Under the pieces are notes generated by a model, which was given only the letters and a program-made list of their open reading frames with translations, searched no databases and had not been told where the DNA came from. A DNA stretch of 64,000 nt, from contig NZ_VSTH01000015.1 of the NCBI RefSeq assembly GCF_008123965.1, forward strand, positions 84,424-148,423, read 5' to 3'. Every line of letters starts with the position of its first letter. Position 1 is the stretch's first letter. The stretch is from Bradyrhizobium hipponense. Its GTDB lineage: Bacteria; Pseudomonadota; Alphaproteobacteria; Rhizobiales; Xanthobacteraceae. This document shows positions 26,908 through 36,187 of this stretch, piece after piece. Made by a program: the position numbers and the translations under genes.

Positions 26908-26979
26908 GCGGAGACAGACCCCTCACCCGAGTGAGTCTGTATCTACCGGCGTCGCTGCCCTCTCCCACAGGGGGAGAGG
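26908..26979. repeat. Truncated palindromic repeat, exact 72-bp copy
   Basis: Identical over 72 bp and in the same orientation to 23962-24033. The left half of the element (the first hairpin) is missing here. The two copies bracket the lower-GC OLD cassette. Confidence 0.9.
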
Positions 26980-27028
26980 GCACAATAATAGGCCGCGCGC
27001 TCCGAACGATGCGGGTGCCGCGCGCCCC

Positions 27029-28525
27029 CTACTCCCAATGCCACGCCGAGAAATCGTTCTCGAACTGCGGGACTTCCTTCCAGACGCCCTTCAGCTTCTT
27101 GTTGGTGATGGTGATCAGCTGCGGCTGGTAGAGGTAGGCGGAGACGGCGTCGGTTGCCAGCATGCGCTGGGCGTCGCCGAGAAGCTTTACACGGGCCGCT
27201 TCATCCGGCGTCGACACGATCTGCTTGTAGAGCGCGTTGAAGGCCTCGTTGTTGTAGCCGAGGTAGTAGTCCGGCTCGGTGATCTTGACGAGATCGAACG
27301 GCTCGACATGGCTGACGATGGTGAGGTCGAAATTGTGCGGACCATTGCCGGCGAACACCTGCGACAGCCACTGCGCCCATTCGACGTTCTCGACCTTGGC
27401 GATGATGCCGACCTTGGCGAGCTGGGCCGCGAGGATCTCGCCGCCCTGCCGCGCATAGGACGGCGGCGGCAGCTTCAGCGACAGCTCGAGCGGCGTGGTG
27501 ACGCCGGCCTCGGCGAGGAGCTTCTTGGCCTTCTCGGGATCGTAGGGGTTGATGCCGGTGGTATCGACATAGCCGAGCGCGGTCGGCACGTAGAAGCTGC
27601 CGATCGGCGTGCCGAAACCATCGACCGCGCCGTCGATCATCGCCTTGCGATCGATCGCGGCGAGGATCGCCCGGCGCACGCGGACATCGTCGAGCGGCTT
27701 CTTGCGATGGTTGATGGCTACGATGGTCTTGGCCCTGGAGCCGCCGACCATAACGTTGAAGCGCGGATCGGCCTTGAACTGCGCGATGGTGCGCTGGGCC
27801 GCAACGCGCGGAAACGCGTCGACATCACCCGAGAGCAGCGCCGCCGTCTGCGCCGACGGATCGGAGATAAAGCGGATCGTCACCTTGGAGAGCTCGATCG
27901 CGGCGGCGTTGCGATAGTCGGCCCATTTGTTCAGGGTCATCGAAGAGCCCTTGGCCCAGGCGCCGAGCTGATAGGGCCCGGTCCCAACCGGCTGCGTGAT
28001 ATTCGTCGGCGCGCTCTTCGGCTCGACGATCGAGGCACTCGCCTGCCCCATCAAGAACGGAAAGTTCGGCTCGGAATTTTTCAGCGTGATCACGACCGTA
28101 TCGGCATCGGGCGCGGCAACGGACTCGAAGCTCTGGAACAGGCTCTTGTCCTTGTTGGTGCTAGTGGCGACAGCGTTGCGCTCGAACGAGAACTTCACCG
28201 CCGCGGAATCGAACGACTCGCCATTGTGGAATTTGACGCCCTTGCGCAGCTTGAACGTATAGGTCTTCAGGTCGGGCGAAGCGGTCCAGCTCTCCGCCAG
28301 CAGGGGCGAAGTGGTGCCGTCCTCGTTGATCTTGGTCAGCGTCTCATAGATGTTGTAGAGCGTGACCTCGGCGATCGCCGCGGCGGCCGCGTTGGTGGGA
28401 TCGAGCCCCGGAGGCTCCAGCGCCATCGCCATGACGACGCTGTCCTTCTTGCCCTGCGCCAGCACCGGCAGAGGTGCCGCTGCGAGCACGGCGGCGAATG
28501 CGACGATGGATAGTTTCCTGAACAT
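27029..28525 (-). CDS. Peptide/nickel-type ABC transporter substrate-binding protein
   Basis: Periplasmic family-5 (DppA/OppA) binding protein of 498 residues. A signal peptide is clear (MFRKLSIVAFAAVLAAAPLPVLAQ, cleavage likely after AQ), followed by the family's N-terminal block EPPGLDPTNA and PLLAESW. ATG at 28525 is chosen because it places the positive-hydrophobic signal right at the start. Last gene of the dpp-like run, 54 nt after the second ATPase. Substrate unknown; the amidase upstream hints at amides or peptides. Confidence 0.9.
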   Translation of the reverse strand: MFRKLSIVAFAAVLAAAPLPVLAQGKKDSVVMAMALEPPGLDPTNAAAAAIAEVTLYNIYETLTKINEDGTTSPLLAESWTASPDLKTYTFKLRKGVKFHNGESFDSAAVKFSFERNAVATSTNKDKSLFQSFESVAAPDADTVVITLKNSEPNFPFLMGQASASIVEPKSAPTNITQPVGTGPYQLGAWAKGSSMTLNKWADYRNAAAIELSKVTIRFISDPSAQTAALLSGDVDAFPRVAAQRTIAQFKADPRFNVMVGGSRAKTIVAINHRKKPLDDVRVRRAILAAIDRKAMIDGAVDGFGTPIGSFYVPTALGYVDTTGINPYDPEKAKKLLAEAGVTTPLELSLKLPPPSYARQGGEILAAQLAKVGIIAKVENVEWAQWLSQVFAGNGPHNFDLTIVSHVEPFDLVKITEPDYYLGYNNEAFNALYKQIVSTPDEAARVKLLGDAQRMLATDAVSAYLYQPQLITITNKKLKGVWKEVPQFENDFSAWHWE

Positions 28526-28579
28526 GCGTAACTCCCCGGCCTTCCGTCTTCCCAATCTACGCCAATTCCGTCCCGGACA

Positions 28580-29584
28580 CTAACCTTCCATGGCGACATG
28601 CGGCAATGCCATCACGGCCTCCGCCTTGTGGCAGGCGGCCAGATGCGCCTCGCCCAGCTTGCGTAGCTCAGGCAGGACTTCGCGGCAATGCTGGTCGGCA
28701 AGCGGGCAGCGCGCGGCATAGGGACATCCGGTCGCGGCCGCCGATTGCGAGGCGATCGCTTGCGCCCCACGCCGGCGCCGGCCGCTGCCGGCGCGGACGC
28801 GCGGCACGGCGGCCAGCAACGCCCGCGTATAGGGATGGGCGCAGCGCTCGAACAGGTCTTCGGGGCGTCCCTGCTCGACGATCCGGCCAAGATACATTAC
28901 CGCGACCTCGTCGCAGAGATAGTCGACGACGGCGAGGTCGTGGCTGATCAGCACGTAACTCAGGCCGAACTGCTCCTGAAGGTCCTGCATCAGGTTGAGC
29001 ACCTGCGCCTGCACCGAGACGTCGAGGGCGGAGACCGGTTCGTCGGCGACGATCAGCTTCGGCTGGGTGATGAGCGCGCGCGCGATCGCGATGCGCTGGC
29101 GCTGGCCGCCGGAGAACTCGTGCGGATATTTGTCCATGTCGGCATCGCGCAAGCCCACCTGCCGCAGCACGGTGGAGACGCGCCCACGAAACGTGGTGCG
29201 ATCGGCCTCTTCCAGCACGGTCAGCGGCTCTGCAACGATGCGCGCAATGGTCTGGCGCGGGTCGAGCGAGCCATAGGGATCCTGGAACACCATCTGGAAG
29301 TCGCGGCGGGCGCGGCGCAGCTCGTCTGTGGAGATATGGTTGAGGTCGCGCCCGAGCAGCGCGACCTGCCCCGATGTCGGCCGCTCCAGCGCCATCACCA
29401 GCCGCGCGAAGGTCGACTTGCCCGAGCCGGATTCGCCGACGACACCGAGGCTCTTGCCGGAGGCGACCTGCACGCTGACGCCATTGAGCGCGCGCACCTG
29501 CCCCGGGGGGCGAAACAGGCTTTCGCGTGGCAGCGTGTAGCGCTGCTCGAGATCCTTCACATCGAGAAGAGGCGCGGCGGTCAT
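28580..29584 (-). CDS. Oligopeptide-type ABC transporter ATPase (DppF-like)
   Basis: 334 residues. Walker A GESGSGKS, Q-loop VFQDPYGSLDPR, signature SGGQRQR, Walker B LIVADEP and switch His in LISHDL. The C-terminal oligopeptide extension has a Cys-rich segment (CPYAARCPLADQHC) that may bind an Fe-S cluster, as seen in this family. ATG overlaps the stop of the DppD-like gene as ATGA. Confidence 0.92.
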   Translation of the reverse strand: MTAAPLLDVKDLEQRYTLPRESLFRPPGQVRALNGVSVQVASGKSLGVVGESGSGKSTFARLVMALERPTSGQVALLGRDLNHISTDELRRARRDFQMVFQDPYGSLDPRQTIARIVAEPLTVLEEADRTTFRGRVSTVLRQVGLRDADMDKYPHEFSGGQRQRIAIARALITQPKLIVADEPVSALDVSVQAQVLNLMQDLQEQFGLSYVLISHDLAVVDYLCDEVAVMYLGRIVEQGRPEDLFERCAHPYTRALLAAVPRVRAGSGRRRRGAQAIASQSAAATGCPYAARCPLADQHCREVLPELRKLGEAHLAACHKAEAVMALPHVAMEG

Positions 29585-30594
29585 GCGATCAGCGCTCCGA
29601 CCCTTTCAGCCATCGAGACATCCGTCCTGATGCAGCGCACGCCATGGCCCGGTCCGACCTCCACCATTGGCGGAAGCGCGGCGCGACATTGGTCGATCAC
29701 GAGCGGACATCGATCCGAAAAAGTGCAGCCGGACGGCAGGTCGGCGAGCTCCGGCACCGTGCCCGATATCGTCTTCAGCCGCGTCCCCTTGCGCGCGCCG
29801 AGCTTCGGGCGGGCGCGGAACAGGCCCTGCGTGTAGGGATGCCCCATGCGGCGGAACACCTCGTCGGTCGGCCCGCTCTCGACCACGGTGCCGCCATACA
29901 TCACCATCATGCGGTGCACGTTCTCGGCGATGACGCCGAGGTCATGCGAGATCAGGATCATCGACATGCCGCGCTCCTCGACGAGGTCGGCGATGAGGTC
30001 GAGGATCTGGCCCTGAATGGTGACGTCGAGCGCGGTGGTCGGCTCGTCCGCAATCAAGAGGTCGGGGCCGCAGGCGAGCGCCATCGCGATGGTGACGCGC
30101 TGGCGCTGGCCGCCCGAAAACTGATGCGGATAGGCATCGATGCGCCTTGCCGGATCCGGCAGTCCGACGCGGTCGAGCAAGGCGATCGCTTCCTTGCGCG
30201 CTTGGGCGGCGGAATATTTCTTGTGACGCCGCAGCGGCTCGGCGACCTGGTTGCCGATTGTGTGCATCGGGTTGAGCGCGGTCATCGGCTCCTGGAAGAT
30301 CATGCCGATGCGGTTGCCGCGCAAGCCGCAATAATCCGCATCCGCAAGCCCGACCAGCTCGCTGCCGTCGAGCCGGATGCTGCCGCTCACGACCGCGCTG
30401 TCGGGCAACAGCCCCATCAGGGACAGCGCCGTGACCGACTTGCCGCAGCCGGATTCCCCGACCAGCCCCAGCGTCTCGCCGCGCTTCAAGGAGAAGCTGA
30501 CGCCGCGCACGGCCTGCGCAGGGCCGCGGCTGGTGTTGAGGCGGACACCGAGATTGTCGACCGCGATCAGCGGCATGGTTGCGGGATCAGCCAT
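29581..30594 (-). CDS. Oligopeptide-type ABC transporter ATPase (DppD-like)
   Basis: 337 residues. Walker [24 protein letters not shown], signature SGGQRQR, Walker [23 protein letters not shown], and the C-terminal [14 protein letters not shown]ys motif. ATG 30594 ([10 protein letters not shown]) is chosen because the longer frame upstream is antisense-like and lies in the permease gene. Pairs with the DppF-like ATPase. Confidence 0.92.
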   Translation of the reverse strand: MADPATMPLIAVDNLGVRLNTSRGPAQAVRGVSFSLKRGETLGLVGESGCGKSVTALSLMGLLPDSAVVSGSIRLDGSELVGLADADYCGLRGNRIGMIFQEPMTALNPMHTIGNQVAEPLRRHKKYSAAQARKEAIALLDRVGLPDPARRIDAYPHQFSGGQRQRVTIAMALACGPDLLIADEPTTALDVTIQGQILDLIADLVEERGMSMILISHDLGVIAENVHRMMVMYGGTVVESGPTDEVFRRMGHPYTQGLFRARPKLGARKGTRLKTISGTVPELADLPSGCTFSDRCPLVIDQCRAALPPMVEVGPGHGVRCIRTDVSMAERVGALIA

Positions 30595-30596
30595 CC

Positions 30597-31490
30597 TCAC
30601 CGCTCCCGCGCCAGTCTTGGATCGAGCAGATCGCGCAAGCCATCGCCGAGGAGATTGAGGCCGAGCACGGCAATCGCGATGGCCGCGCCCGGATAGACCG
30701 CCAGCATCGGCGACTGGAACAGCAGCGTCTGCGCGTCGTTCAGCATGCGGCCCCAGGACGGTTGCGGCGGCTGCGTGCCGAGGCCGAGATAGGACAAGGC
30801 GGCTTCGGCGAGAATGGCGAGCGCGAACTGGATGGTGACCTGCACGATCAGGATCGACAGGATGTTGGGCAGCACGTGCTCGATGGTGATGCGAAAGGCG
30901 CCCTTGCCTGCGGCACGCGCGGCCAGCACGAACTCGCGCGCCCAGATCGCGTTGGCCGAGCCGCGCGTCAGCCGGGTCAGCGTCGGGATCTGAAAAATGC
31001 CGATCGCGACGATCGAGGTCACCATGCCCGGGCCCACGACCGCGGCGAGCATGATGGCGGAGAGCACGGCCGGAAAGGCGAAGGTGAAATCGGAGAAGCG
31101 CATGATGATCTCTTCGGTCCAGCCGCGCCGGGCAGCCGCGACCAAGCCGAGGCAGACGCCGAAGGTGAGACCTATGCTCACGGCGATGATGCCGACCATG
31201 ATGGTGGAGCGGGCGCCCGCCAGCAGCAGCGAGACGATGTCGCGGCCGAAGGAATCGGTGCCGAGCCAGTGCGCCGCCGACGGCGGCCTGAGCTTTGAAG
31301 CAATGTCGATCTCGTAGGGCGACCACGGCGTCCACACCAGCGACAGCAGCGCCGAGGCGAGCACCACAAGGCTGAGCGCGCCGCCCAGCACAAAACTGCG
31401 ATGGCGCAGCGCGCGACGCCAGAACGTCCGGGCCGGCAGAGGACGCGTTGCGGCCGGCAAGTCAATGAGCGTGGTCAGCGGCTCACTCAC
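30597..31490 (-). CDS. Oligopeptide-type ABC transporter permease (DppC-like)
   Basis: 297 residues with about six membrane segments; GTDSFGRDIVSLLLAGARST and the EAA loop FVLAARAAGKGAFRITIEHVLPN mark a DppC/OppC permease. The start is GTG at 31490, overlapping the dppB stop as GTGA. Confidence 0.9.
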   Translation of the reverse strand: MSEPLTTLIDLPAATRPLPARTFWRRALRHRSFVLGGALSLVVLASALLSLVWTPWSPYEIDIASKLRPPSAAHWLGTDSFGRDIVSLLLAGARSTIMVGIIAVSIGLTFGVCLGLVAAARRGWTEEIIMRFSDFTFAFPAVLSAIMLAAVVGPGMVTSIVAIGIFQIPTLTRLTRGSANAIWAREFVLAARAAGKGAFRITIEHVLPNILSILIVQVTIQFALAILAEAALSYLGLGTQPPQPSWGRMLNDAQTLLFQSPMLAVYPGAAIAIAVLGLNLLGDGLRDLLDPRLARER

Positions 31491-32437
31491 AAATCGTGCA
31501 CCTTGATGCGGGGGTCGACGAAGGCATAGAGCACGTCGACCACGAAATTGACGATGACGACCATGGTGGCGAGCAGCATCACGCAATTGCGCACCACGAT
31601 GAGGTCGCGATTGGCGATCGACTGGAAGATCAGGCGGCCGAGGCCCGGCAGATAGAACACGTTCTCGATCACGATAGTGCCGGCGAGCAGATTGGCGAAT
31701 TGCAGCCCCATCACCGTCATCACCGGGATCATGGCGTTGCGCAGCACATGGCGCCACAGCACCTCGCGCTTGCCGAGCCCCTTCGCGCGCGCGGTGCGAA
31801 CGAAGTCTTCACGCAGCACTTCCAGCACCGCAGAGCGCGTGACGCGCGCGAGGATCGCGGCCTGCACCACCGCGAGCGAGATTGCCGGCAGCAGCAGCGA
31901 CTTGATGCCGAGCCAGATGCCGTCCTCCCAGCCGGCAAAGCCGCCGGCGGACAGCCATTGCAGCCGCACCGAGAACAAGAGCACCAGGAGAATTGCAAAC
32001 CAGAAGTTCGGCAGCGCGATGCCGACCTGCGTCAGCGACATCACGCCGACATCGCCGAGCTTGTTGTGGTTGGCCGCGGTGTAGATGCCGGCCGAAAGCG
32101 CCAGCGTCACCGTGATCAGCATGGACATGATCGCAAGCGGGACCGTCAGCACCAGTCGCTCCGCGATCAGGGCTGCGACGGGCGTGCCGTAGACATAGCT
32201 GTTGCCGAGGTCGCCGAGAACAAGACCCTTGATCCAGTGCAGATAGCGGACGGCCAGCGGCTGATCGAGGCCCAGCTTGACGGTGAGCGCGCGCACCGCA
32301 TCCGGCGACGCATCGGCGCCCATCAGCATCTGCGCGGCGTTGCCGGGAAGCGCGTCCAGCACCAGGAAAATGATCAGGGAAGCGCCGACCAGCGTCGCCA
32401 GCAGGGTCACGAGACGTCGGAGGACAAATACGCTCAT
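31487..32437 (-). CDS. Oligopeptide-type ABC transporter permease (DppB-like)
   Basis: 316 residues, six membrane segments. N-terminal MSVFVLRRLVTLLATLVGASLIIFLV and GNSYVYGTPVAALIAERL are typical; the EAA loop is FVRTARAKGLGKREVLWRHVLRN. ATG 32437 is overlapped (ATGA) by the stop of a 37-codon ORF formed by a duplicated copy of this same start. Confidence 0.9.
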   Translation of the reverse strand: MSVFVLRRLVTLLATLVGASLIIFLVLDALPGNAAQMLMGADASPDAVRALTVKLGLDQPLAVRYLHWIKGLVLGDLGNSYVYGTPVAALIAERLVLTVPLAIMSMLITVTLALSAGIYTAANHNKLGDVGVMSLTQVGIALPNFWFAILLVLLFSVRLQWLSAGGFAGWEDGIWLGIKSLLLPAISLAVVQAAILARVTRSAVLEVLREDFVRTARAKGLGKREVLWRHVLRNAMIPVMTVMGLQFANLLAGTIVIENVFYLPGLGRLIFQSIANRDLIVVRNCVMLLATMVVIVNFVVDVLYAFVDPRIKVHDL

Positions 32438-32551
32438 GCGCTCACGAGCTCCGACGTCGTCCTGGCGACGGCATGGGTCCTGGCCTTCGCCAGGACGACA
32501 CCGAGGGGGTTGCGGGCGCTATGCCGCATTCGGACAAATACGCTCATGCGC
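32422..32551. repeat. Palindromic element flanked by 20-bp direct repeats
   Basis: The same 20 bp, which include the dppB start codon, occur at 32422-32441 and 32532-32551. Between them is a 90-bp insert with the hairpin GTCCTGGCCTTCGCCAGGAC (32477-32496), a common Bradyrhizobium-type intergenic repeat. The arrangement looks like insertion with duplication of the flank. Confidence 0.75.
32434..32547 (-). CDS. Possible 37-residue upstream ORF coupled to dppB
   Basis: Starts at an ATG in a duplicated copy of the dppB 5' end (its first five residues, MSVFV, are those of dppB), then runs through a repeat element and stops with TGA inside the real dppB ATG. It looks like an accidental product of the repeat insertion, but the ATGA overlap means that ribosomes finishing it could restart on dppB. 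No function is claimed. Confidence 0.35.
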   Translation of the reverse strand: MSVFVRMRHSARNPLGVVLAKARTHAVARTTSELVSA

Positions 32552-32642
32552 GCTCGGTTTCAGGGCTCACCCGCGCCACGATCAACATGTCCGGGCGCGG
32601 GACGCAAGTGCTTAGGAAGCCAAGAGGGTGCTCGGCCTGCAT

Positions 32643-32749
32643 GGTTCGAGACGCCCGCTTGGCGGGCTCCTCACCATGAGGGTTTAACATTTCGCCGCAA
32701 AACAAGACCTCATCCTGAGGAGCCCGCCCAAAGCGGGCCTCTCGAAGGA
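32643..32749. repeat. Long inverted repeat between amidase and dppB
   Basis: Arms of about 40 bp at 32643-32681 and 32708-32749 share CGAGA-GCCCGC...GCGGGCTCCTCA with a few mismatches and flank a 26-nt loop. It is MITE-like, and as RNA would form a long hairpin that could end or attenuate transcription from the amidase into dppB. With 32422-32551 it accounts for most of the 347-nt gap 32438-32784. Confidence 0.75.
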
Positions 32750-32784
32750 TAGCCACAAGCAAAATGTCTTTCCCGAGCCCCATC

Positions 32785-34206
32785 TCAAGCAGGCCAGCGG
32801 GACAGGAGATCGTGCGAGGCTTCGAACAGGGCGCTCACGCGCAACAGTTCGGCATCGGCGCGGAAGCGGCCGACGAGCTGAAGCCCGATCGGCAGGCCGT
32901 CGCGGCCGAAGCCGCAGGGCAGGCTGACGGCGGGGTGCCCGGTCATGTTGAAGGGCATGGTCCAGGGGAACCAGTGCGGCCGGACGCTGTCGAAGTGCTT
33001 GCCATCGATCTCGATGGTGCCGAACAGGTCCTGCTCGATCGGCAGCGCGGTGCGGGTGAGGGTCGGCATCACCAACAGGTTGCCGCGCGCAAGCAGGGAT
33101 TGCACCCGGCGGAACAGCGCGGTGCGCGCGAACATCGCCTCTTGATGATCGACGCCGCTGACTTCGGTCGCAAGCGCAAGCTGCTTGAGGAAGGCCTCAC
33201 TCAGTTCCCCCCTGTGCTCTGCCGCGAGCTTTGCAAAGCGGGTGCGCCAGAGCGTGTGGTTGATGGCGCGCCAGATCGGCTCGACGTCAAAATTCTCGCC
33301 GGAGAATTCCTCGAGCTCGGCGCCCAGGCTCGCGAGCCGGTCGAGGCTCGCCTTGAAGGCCGTGACGACATCGGCGGACACGGGACGGCCGGGCGGCGAG
33401 AGGCAGAACAGGATTTTCTGACCGCGCAGATCGCCGCGCTGCGCCGCTGTGCCGATGAAGTCCGGCACGGGAATGCCGATCGACCAGGGATCGCAAGCGT
33501 CCTCCCCGGCCATGGCCTGCATCATCAGCGCGGTATCGGCGACGGTGCGGGTGGTGGGCGTGACATAGGTCTGGTTGCCGAAAGCATCCAGCGCCTGGCT
33601 GTGCGCGATGACGCCATTGCTCTGCTTGAGCCCGACCACGCCGTTGCAGGCCGCCGGAATCCGCGTCGAGCCGCCGCCGTCGGTCGCGATCGCCAGCGGC
33701 GCGATGCCGCTCGCCACCGCCACCGCCGCGCCGCCACTGGAGCCGCCGGAGGAACGCTCCGCGCTCCACGCATTGCGGGTGCGGCCGAACAGCGGCGAGT
33801 CGGTCAGGCATTTGCTGCCGAATTCCGGCGTGGTGGTCTTGCCGATCAGGATCGCGCCTTCCGCGCGCAGCCTTGCAACCGCGACCGCATCTTCGGCCGG
33901 CACATTATCCTTGTAGGGAACGGCGCCGAAGGTGGTCCTGACGCCCCTGGTGTTGACGATGTCCTTGACGGTGACGGGGATGCCGTGCAGCAGGCCGAGC
34001 GGCTCGCCGGTCATCACCTTGCGCTCGGCCTCGCGCGCCGCTGCCATCGCCTCGTCGCCGCAGAGCGTGATGAAGCAGTTCAGCTTGGGCTGCAGCGCCT
34101 CGGCGCGCGCGAGCACCGCGCGGGTGAGTTCGACGGGCGAAATCCGTTTTTCGGTGATGAGGCCGCGCAGTTCGGTTGCGGACAGCAGGCAGGGATCGCC
34201 GTTCAT
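32785..34206 (-). CDS. Amidase-signature hydrolase
   Basis: 473 residues. The Ser-cisSer-Lys triad is clear: Lys81 in VTVKDI, Ser156 in SGGSSGG and Ser180 in TDGGGSTRIP, with the spacing (75 and 24) of fatty-acid amide hydrolase and GatA relatives. It lacks GatB/GatC neighbours, so it is a catabolic amidase rather than GatCAB. The substrate is not readable. ATG 34206 (MNGDPCLLSATEL) is preferred to an upstream GTG at 34257. Divergent from a LysR gene and upstream of a peptide-type transporter. Confidence 0.9.
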   Translation of the reverse strand: MNGDPCLLSATELRGLITEKRISPVELTRAVLARAEALQPKLNCFITLCGDEAMAAAREAERKVMTGEPLGLLHGIPVTVKDIVNTRGVRTTFGAVPYKDNVPAEDAVAVARLRAEGAILIGKTTTPEFGSKCLTDSPLFGRTRNAWSAERSSGGSSGGAAVAVASGIAPLAIATDGGGSTRIPAACNGVVGLKQSNGVIAHSQALDAFGNQTYVTPTTRTVADTALMMQAMAGEDACDPWSIGIPVPDFIGTAAQRGDLRGQKILFCLSPPGRPVSADVVTAFKASLDRLASLGAELEEFSGENFDVEPIWRAINHTLWRTRFAKLAAEHRGELSEAFLKQLALATEVSGVDHQEAMFARTALFRRVQSLLARGNLLVMPTLTRTALPIEQDLFGTIEIDGKHFDSVRPHWFPWTMPFNMTGHPAVSLPCGFGRDGLPIGLQLVGRFRADAELLRVSALFEASHDLLSRWPA

Positions 34207-34242
34207 CGTCAAATCACGCTCCGAAGCCGGCCGCCGTTGGCC

Positions 34243-34266
34243 CAAGACATTGACCAAGACATTGAC
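34243..34266. repeat. 12-bp tandem repeat (two copies) before amidase
   Basis: CAAGACATTGAC occurs twice head to tail, and CATTGAC a third time at 34271-34277. It lies in the 140-nt gap between the divergent amidase and LysR genes, so it may be a set of binding sites or simple slippage. Confidence 0.5.
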
Positions 34267-34346
34267 ATGGCATTGACAGCGAGAATGACAGTTTTGTTAA
34301 CTCGCCGTCCAATACGATTTTAATCGCCAACCCATACGTTTTCGGT

Positions 34347-35240
34347 ATGCCAATGGATCTTCGCCGGCTCCGTTACTTCGTCGCCGTGGCCGAGGCGCGC
34401 AGCGTCGGCAAGGCCGCCGAGCGGCTGCGGATGGCGCAGCCGCCGCTCTCGGTCCAGATCCGCAAGCTGGAAGCCGAAATCGGCGCGCCATTGTTTCGCC
34501 GCGGCACGCGAGGCATGGACCTGACCGAGGCGGGCCAAGCGCTGCTGGCGCGCGCCAGCGAGGCGCTTGCACTCGCCGCCGACGGCGCCGAAGCTGCCCG
34601 TGCGGTGGCCTCCGGGCGGCGCGGGCGGCTGTCGGTCGGCTACATGTTCGTGCTGGCCAACGCAGTGCTGCCGCGGCTGATCCCCGAATTGCGCCGATCC
34701 GTTCCCGGCGTCGATCTCGACTTCGCCGAGCTCAGCGCATCGACGCGCGAGGCGCGGCTGCTCGACCGCAGCGTCACGGTTGCGCTGTGCATGCCCGCGA
34801 TCCACCATCCCGAGATCCAGGTGGCGCGGATCGGGGCGCAGCCGTTGATGCTGGTGATGCCGATCCGCTCGCCGCTGGCCCGCCTGACCTCGGTGCCTAT
34901 GGCCCGGCTACAGGGCCGCCCGCTGATCGCGTTGCCGCCGCCGGACCAAGATCCCGCCTCCTCCGCGGTCGCCGCCCTGCTGCGGCGGCACCAGGTGGTG
35001 ATGCCGATCGCCAGCCGGGTGGAGACGGTGCATTCGGCGATGAGCCTGGTTCTCGCCGGTGAAGGTCTTGCGATCGTGCCGGCCTGCGCCAAGCTCGGCG
35101 CGCCGCGCGGTATCGTGTTCAGGCCGCTGCGCGATGCCGCCGATTCCATCGATGTTGCGGTGTGCTGGCGGCGGGATTCCCACAGCCCGCTGATCCGCAC
35201 CTTCCTCAAATGCGCCGAGAAGGTCGTGGCACGGCTGTGA
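34347..35240 (+). CDS. LysR-family transcriptional regulator
   Basis: 297 residues, winged helix at the N-terminus (MPMDLRRLRYFVAVAEARSVGKAAERLRMAQPPLSVQIRKLE) and a substrate-binding domain. ATG 34347, or 34353 (MDLRRLRYF), which is the more usual family start. Divergent from the amidase gene and so its likely regulator. A CGATT-TT-AATCG dyad at 34315-34326 lies in the shared gap. Confidence 0.9.
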   Translation: MPMDLRRLRYFVAVAEARSVGKAAERLRMAQPPLSVQIRKLEAEIGAPLFRRGTRGMDLTEAGQALLARASEALALAADGAEAARAVASGRRGRLSVGYMFVLANAVLPRLIPELRRSVPGVDLDFAELSASTREARLLDRSVTVALCMPAIHHPEIQVARIGAQPLMLVMPIRSPLARLTSVPMARLQGRPLIALPPPDQDPASSAVAALLRRHQVVMPIASRVETVHSAMSLVLAGEGLAIVPACAKLGAPRGIVFRPLRDAADSIDVAVCWRRDSHSPLIRTFLKCAEKVVARL

Positions 35241-35246
35241 CGGCGG

Positions 35247-36182
35247 CTACCGGCTCCACGCGATCTCATGGCTCCAGGGCGGATCGGCGCCGGGGCGGGT
35301 GCAGGTGAGGCCGGCGCAATTGGCGGCAAAGGACAGCGCGCGGCGGAGCTCCTCGGGACTGATGTGCTTCAATTCCTGCCTTGCGAGGCGCCCCTGCTTG
35401 TGCAGGGCGAACAGCAGCGCCGCCTGGAAACTGTCGCCGGCGCCGATGGTGTCGGCGATCTCGACCTGCGGCGCTGCGGCTTCGATCTGCCCGGCTCCCG
35501 CATGCCAGGCGATGGCGCCGTTGTTGCCGCGGGTGATGACGACGAGGCCTGTCCCCTGCCCCAGCAGCGCACTCGCCCGTTGCTGCCAGGGCTCCTCGCC
35601 GTAGAGGTAGGCGAAGTCGACGTCGGACATCTTGATGAGGTCGGCGCTCGCGGCAAAGTCGGCCATGCGCGCAAGGTAGGCCGTCTTGTCCTTGACCAGA
35701 TTGGGCCGACAGTTCGGATCGAAGGAAATCGTCGACGATATCAGCGCATCGGCGATCAGGGCTTTGGTTTCGGCGGCGCCGTGGTCGTTGACCAGCGTGG
35801 TCGAACCGACATGGAGGGCTTCGACGGTATCGAACGCAATGCTCCCGCGCCGGTAGGTCCAGTTCCGCGTCGCGGTCTCGGCGTCGTAGAAGGCATAGTG
35901 CGACTCGCCCGCGACGATGCGCACGAAGGCGAGCGTGGTCTGGTGATCGCTGCGCATGGCGAGACCGAGGTCGACGTCGGACGCTGCGGCATGGTCGGCG
36001 ATCATGCGCCCGAACATGTCGGTCGAGATGCCGCCGACGAAACCGGTGGGCGCGCCGAGCCGCGCCATGCCGATGGCGACGTTGAGGCAGGAGCCGCCGA
36101 CGGCCGGCATCACCGCCTCGCGCCCGTCGGCGTTTTGCGTCGGCACAAAATCGATCAGCGCATCGCCGCAGGAAATCAGCAT
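35247..36182 (-). CDS. PfkB-family sugar kinase, fructokinase-like
   Basis: 311 residues. MLISCGDALIDFVP and VGGSCLNVAIGMARLG are the PfkB N-terminal motifs, and DTIGAGDSFQAALL is the C-terminal motif with the catalytic Asp. Fructose is a sensible substrate if the upstream dehydrogenase makes fructose from a hexitol. Last gene of the polyol run, 5 nt after the FGGY kinase; converges on the LysR gene. Confidence 0.85.
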   Translation of the reverse strand: MLISCGDALIDFVPTQNADGREAVMPAVGGSCLNVAIGMARLGAPTGFVGGISTDMFGRMIADHAAASDVDLGLAMRSDHQTTLAFVRIVAGESHYAFYDAETATRNWTYRRGSIAFDTVEALHVGSTTLVNDHGAAETKALIADALISSTISFDPNCRPNLVKDKTAYLARMADFAASADLIKMSDVDFAYLYGEEPWQQRASALLGQGTGLVVITRGNNGAIAWHAGAGQIEAAAPQVEIADTIGAGDSFQAALLFALHKQGRLARQELKHISPEELRRALSFAANCAGLTCTRPGADPPWSHEIAWSR

Positions 36183-36187
36183 CCGTT

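Noticed and set aside
30579..31298. 239-codon plus-strand ORF over the dppC/dppD genes
   Set aside because: Antisense to well-supported transporter genes, no recognisable domain.
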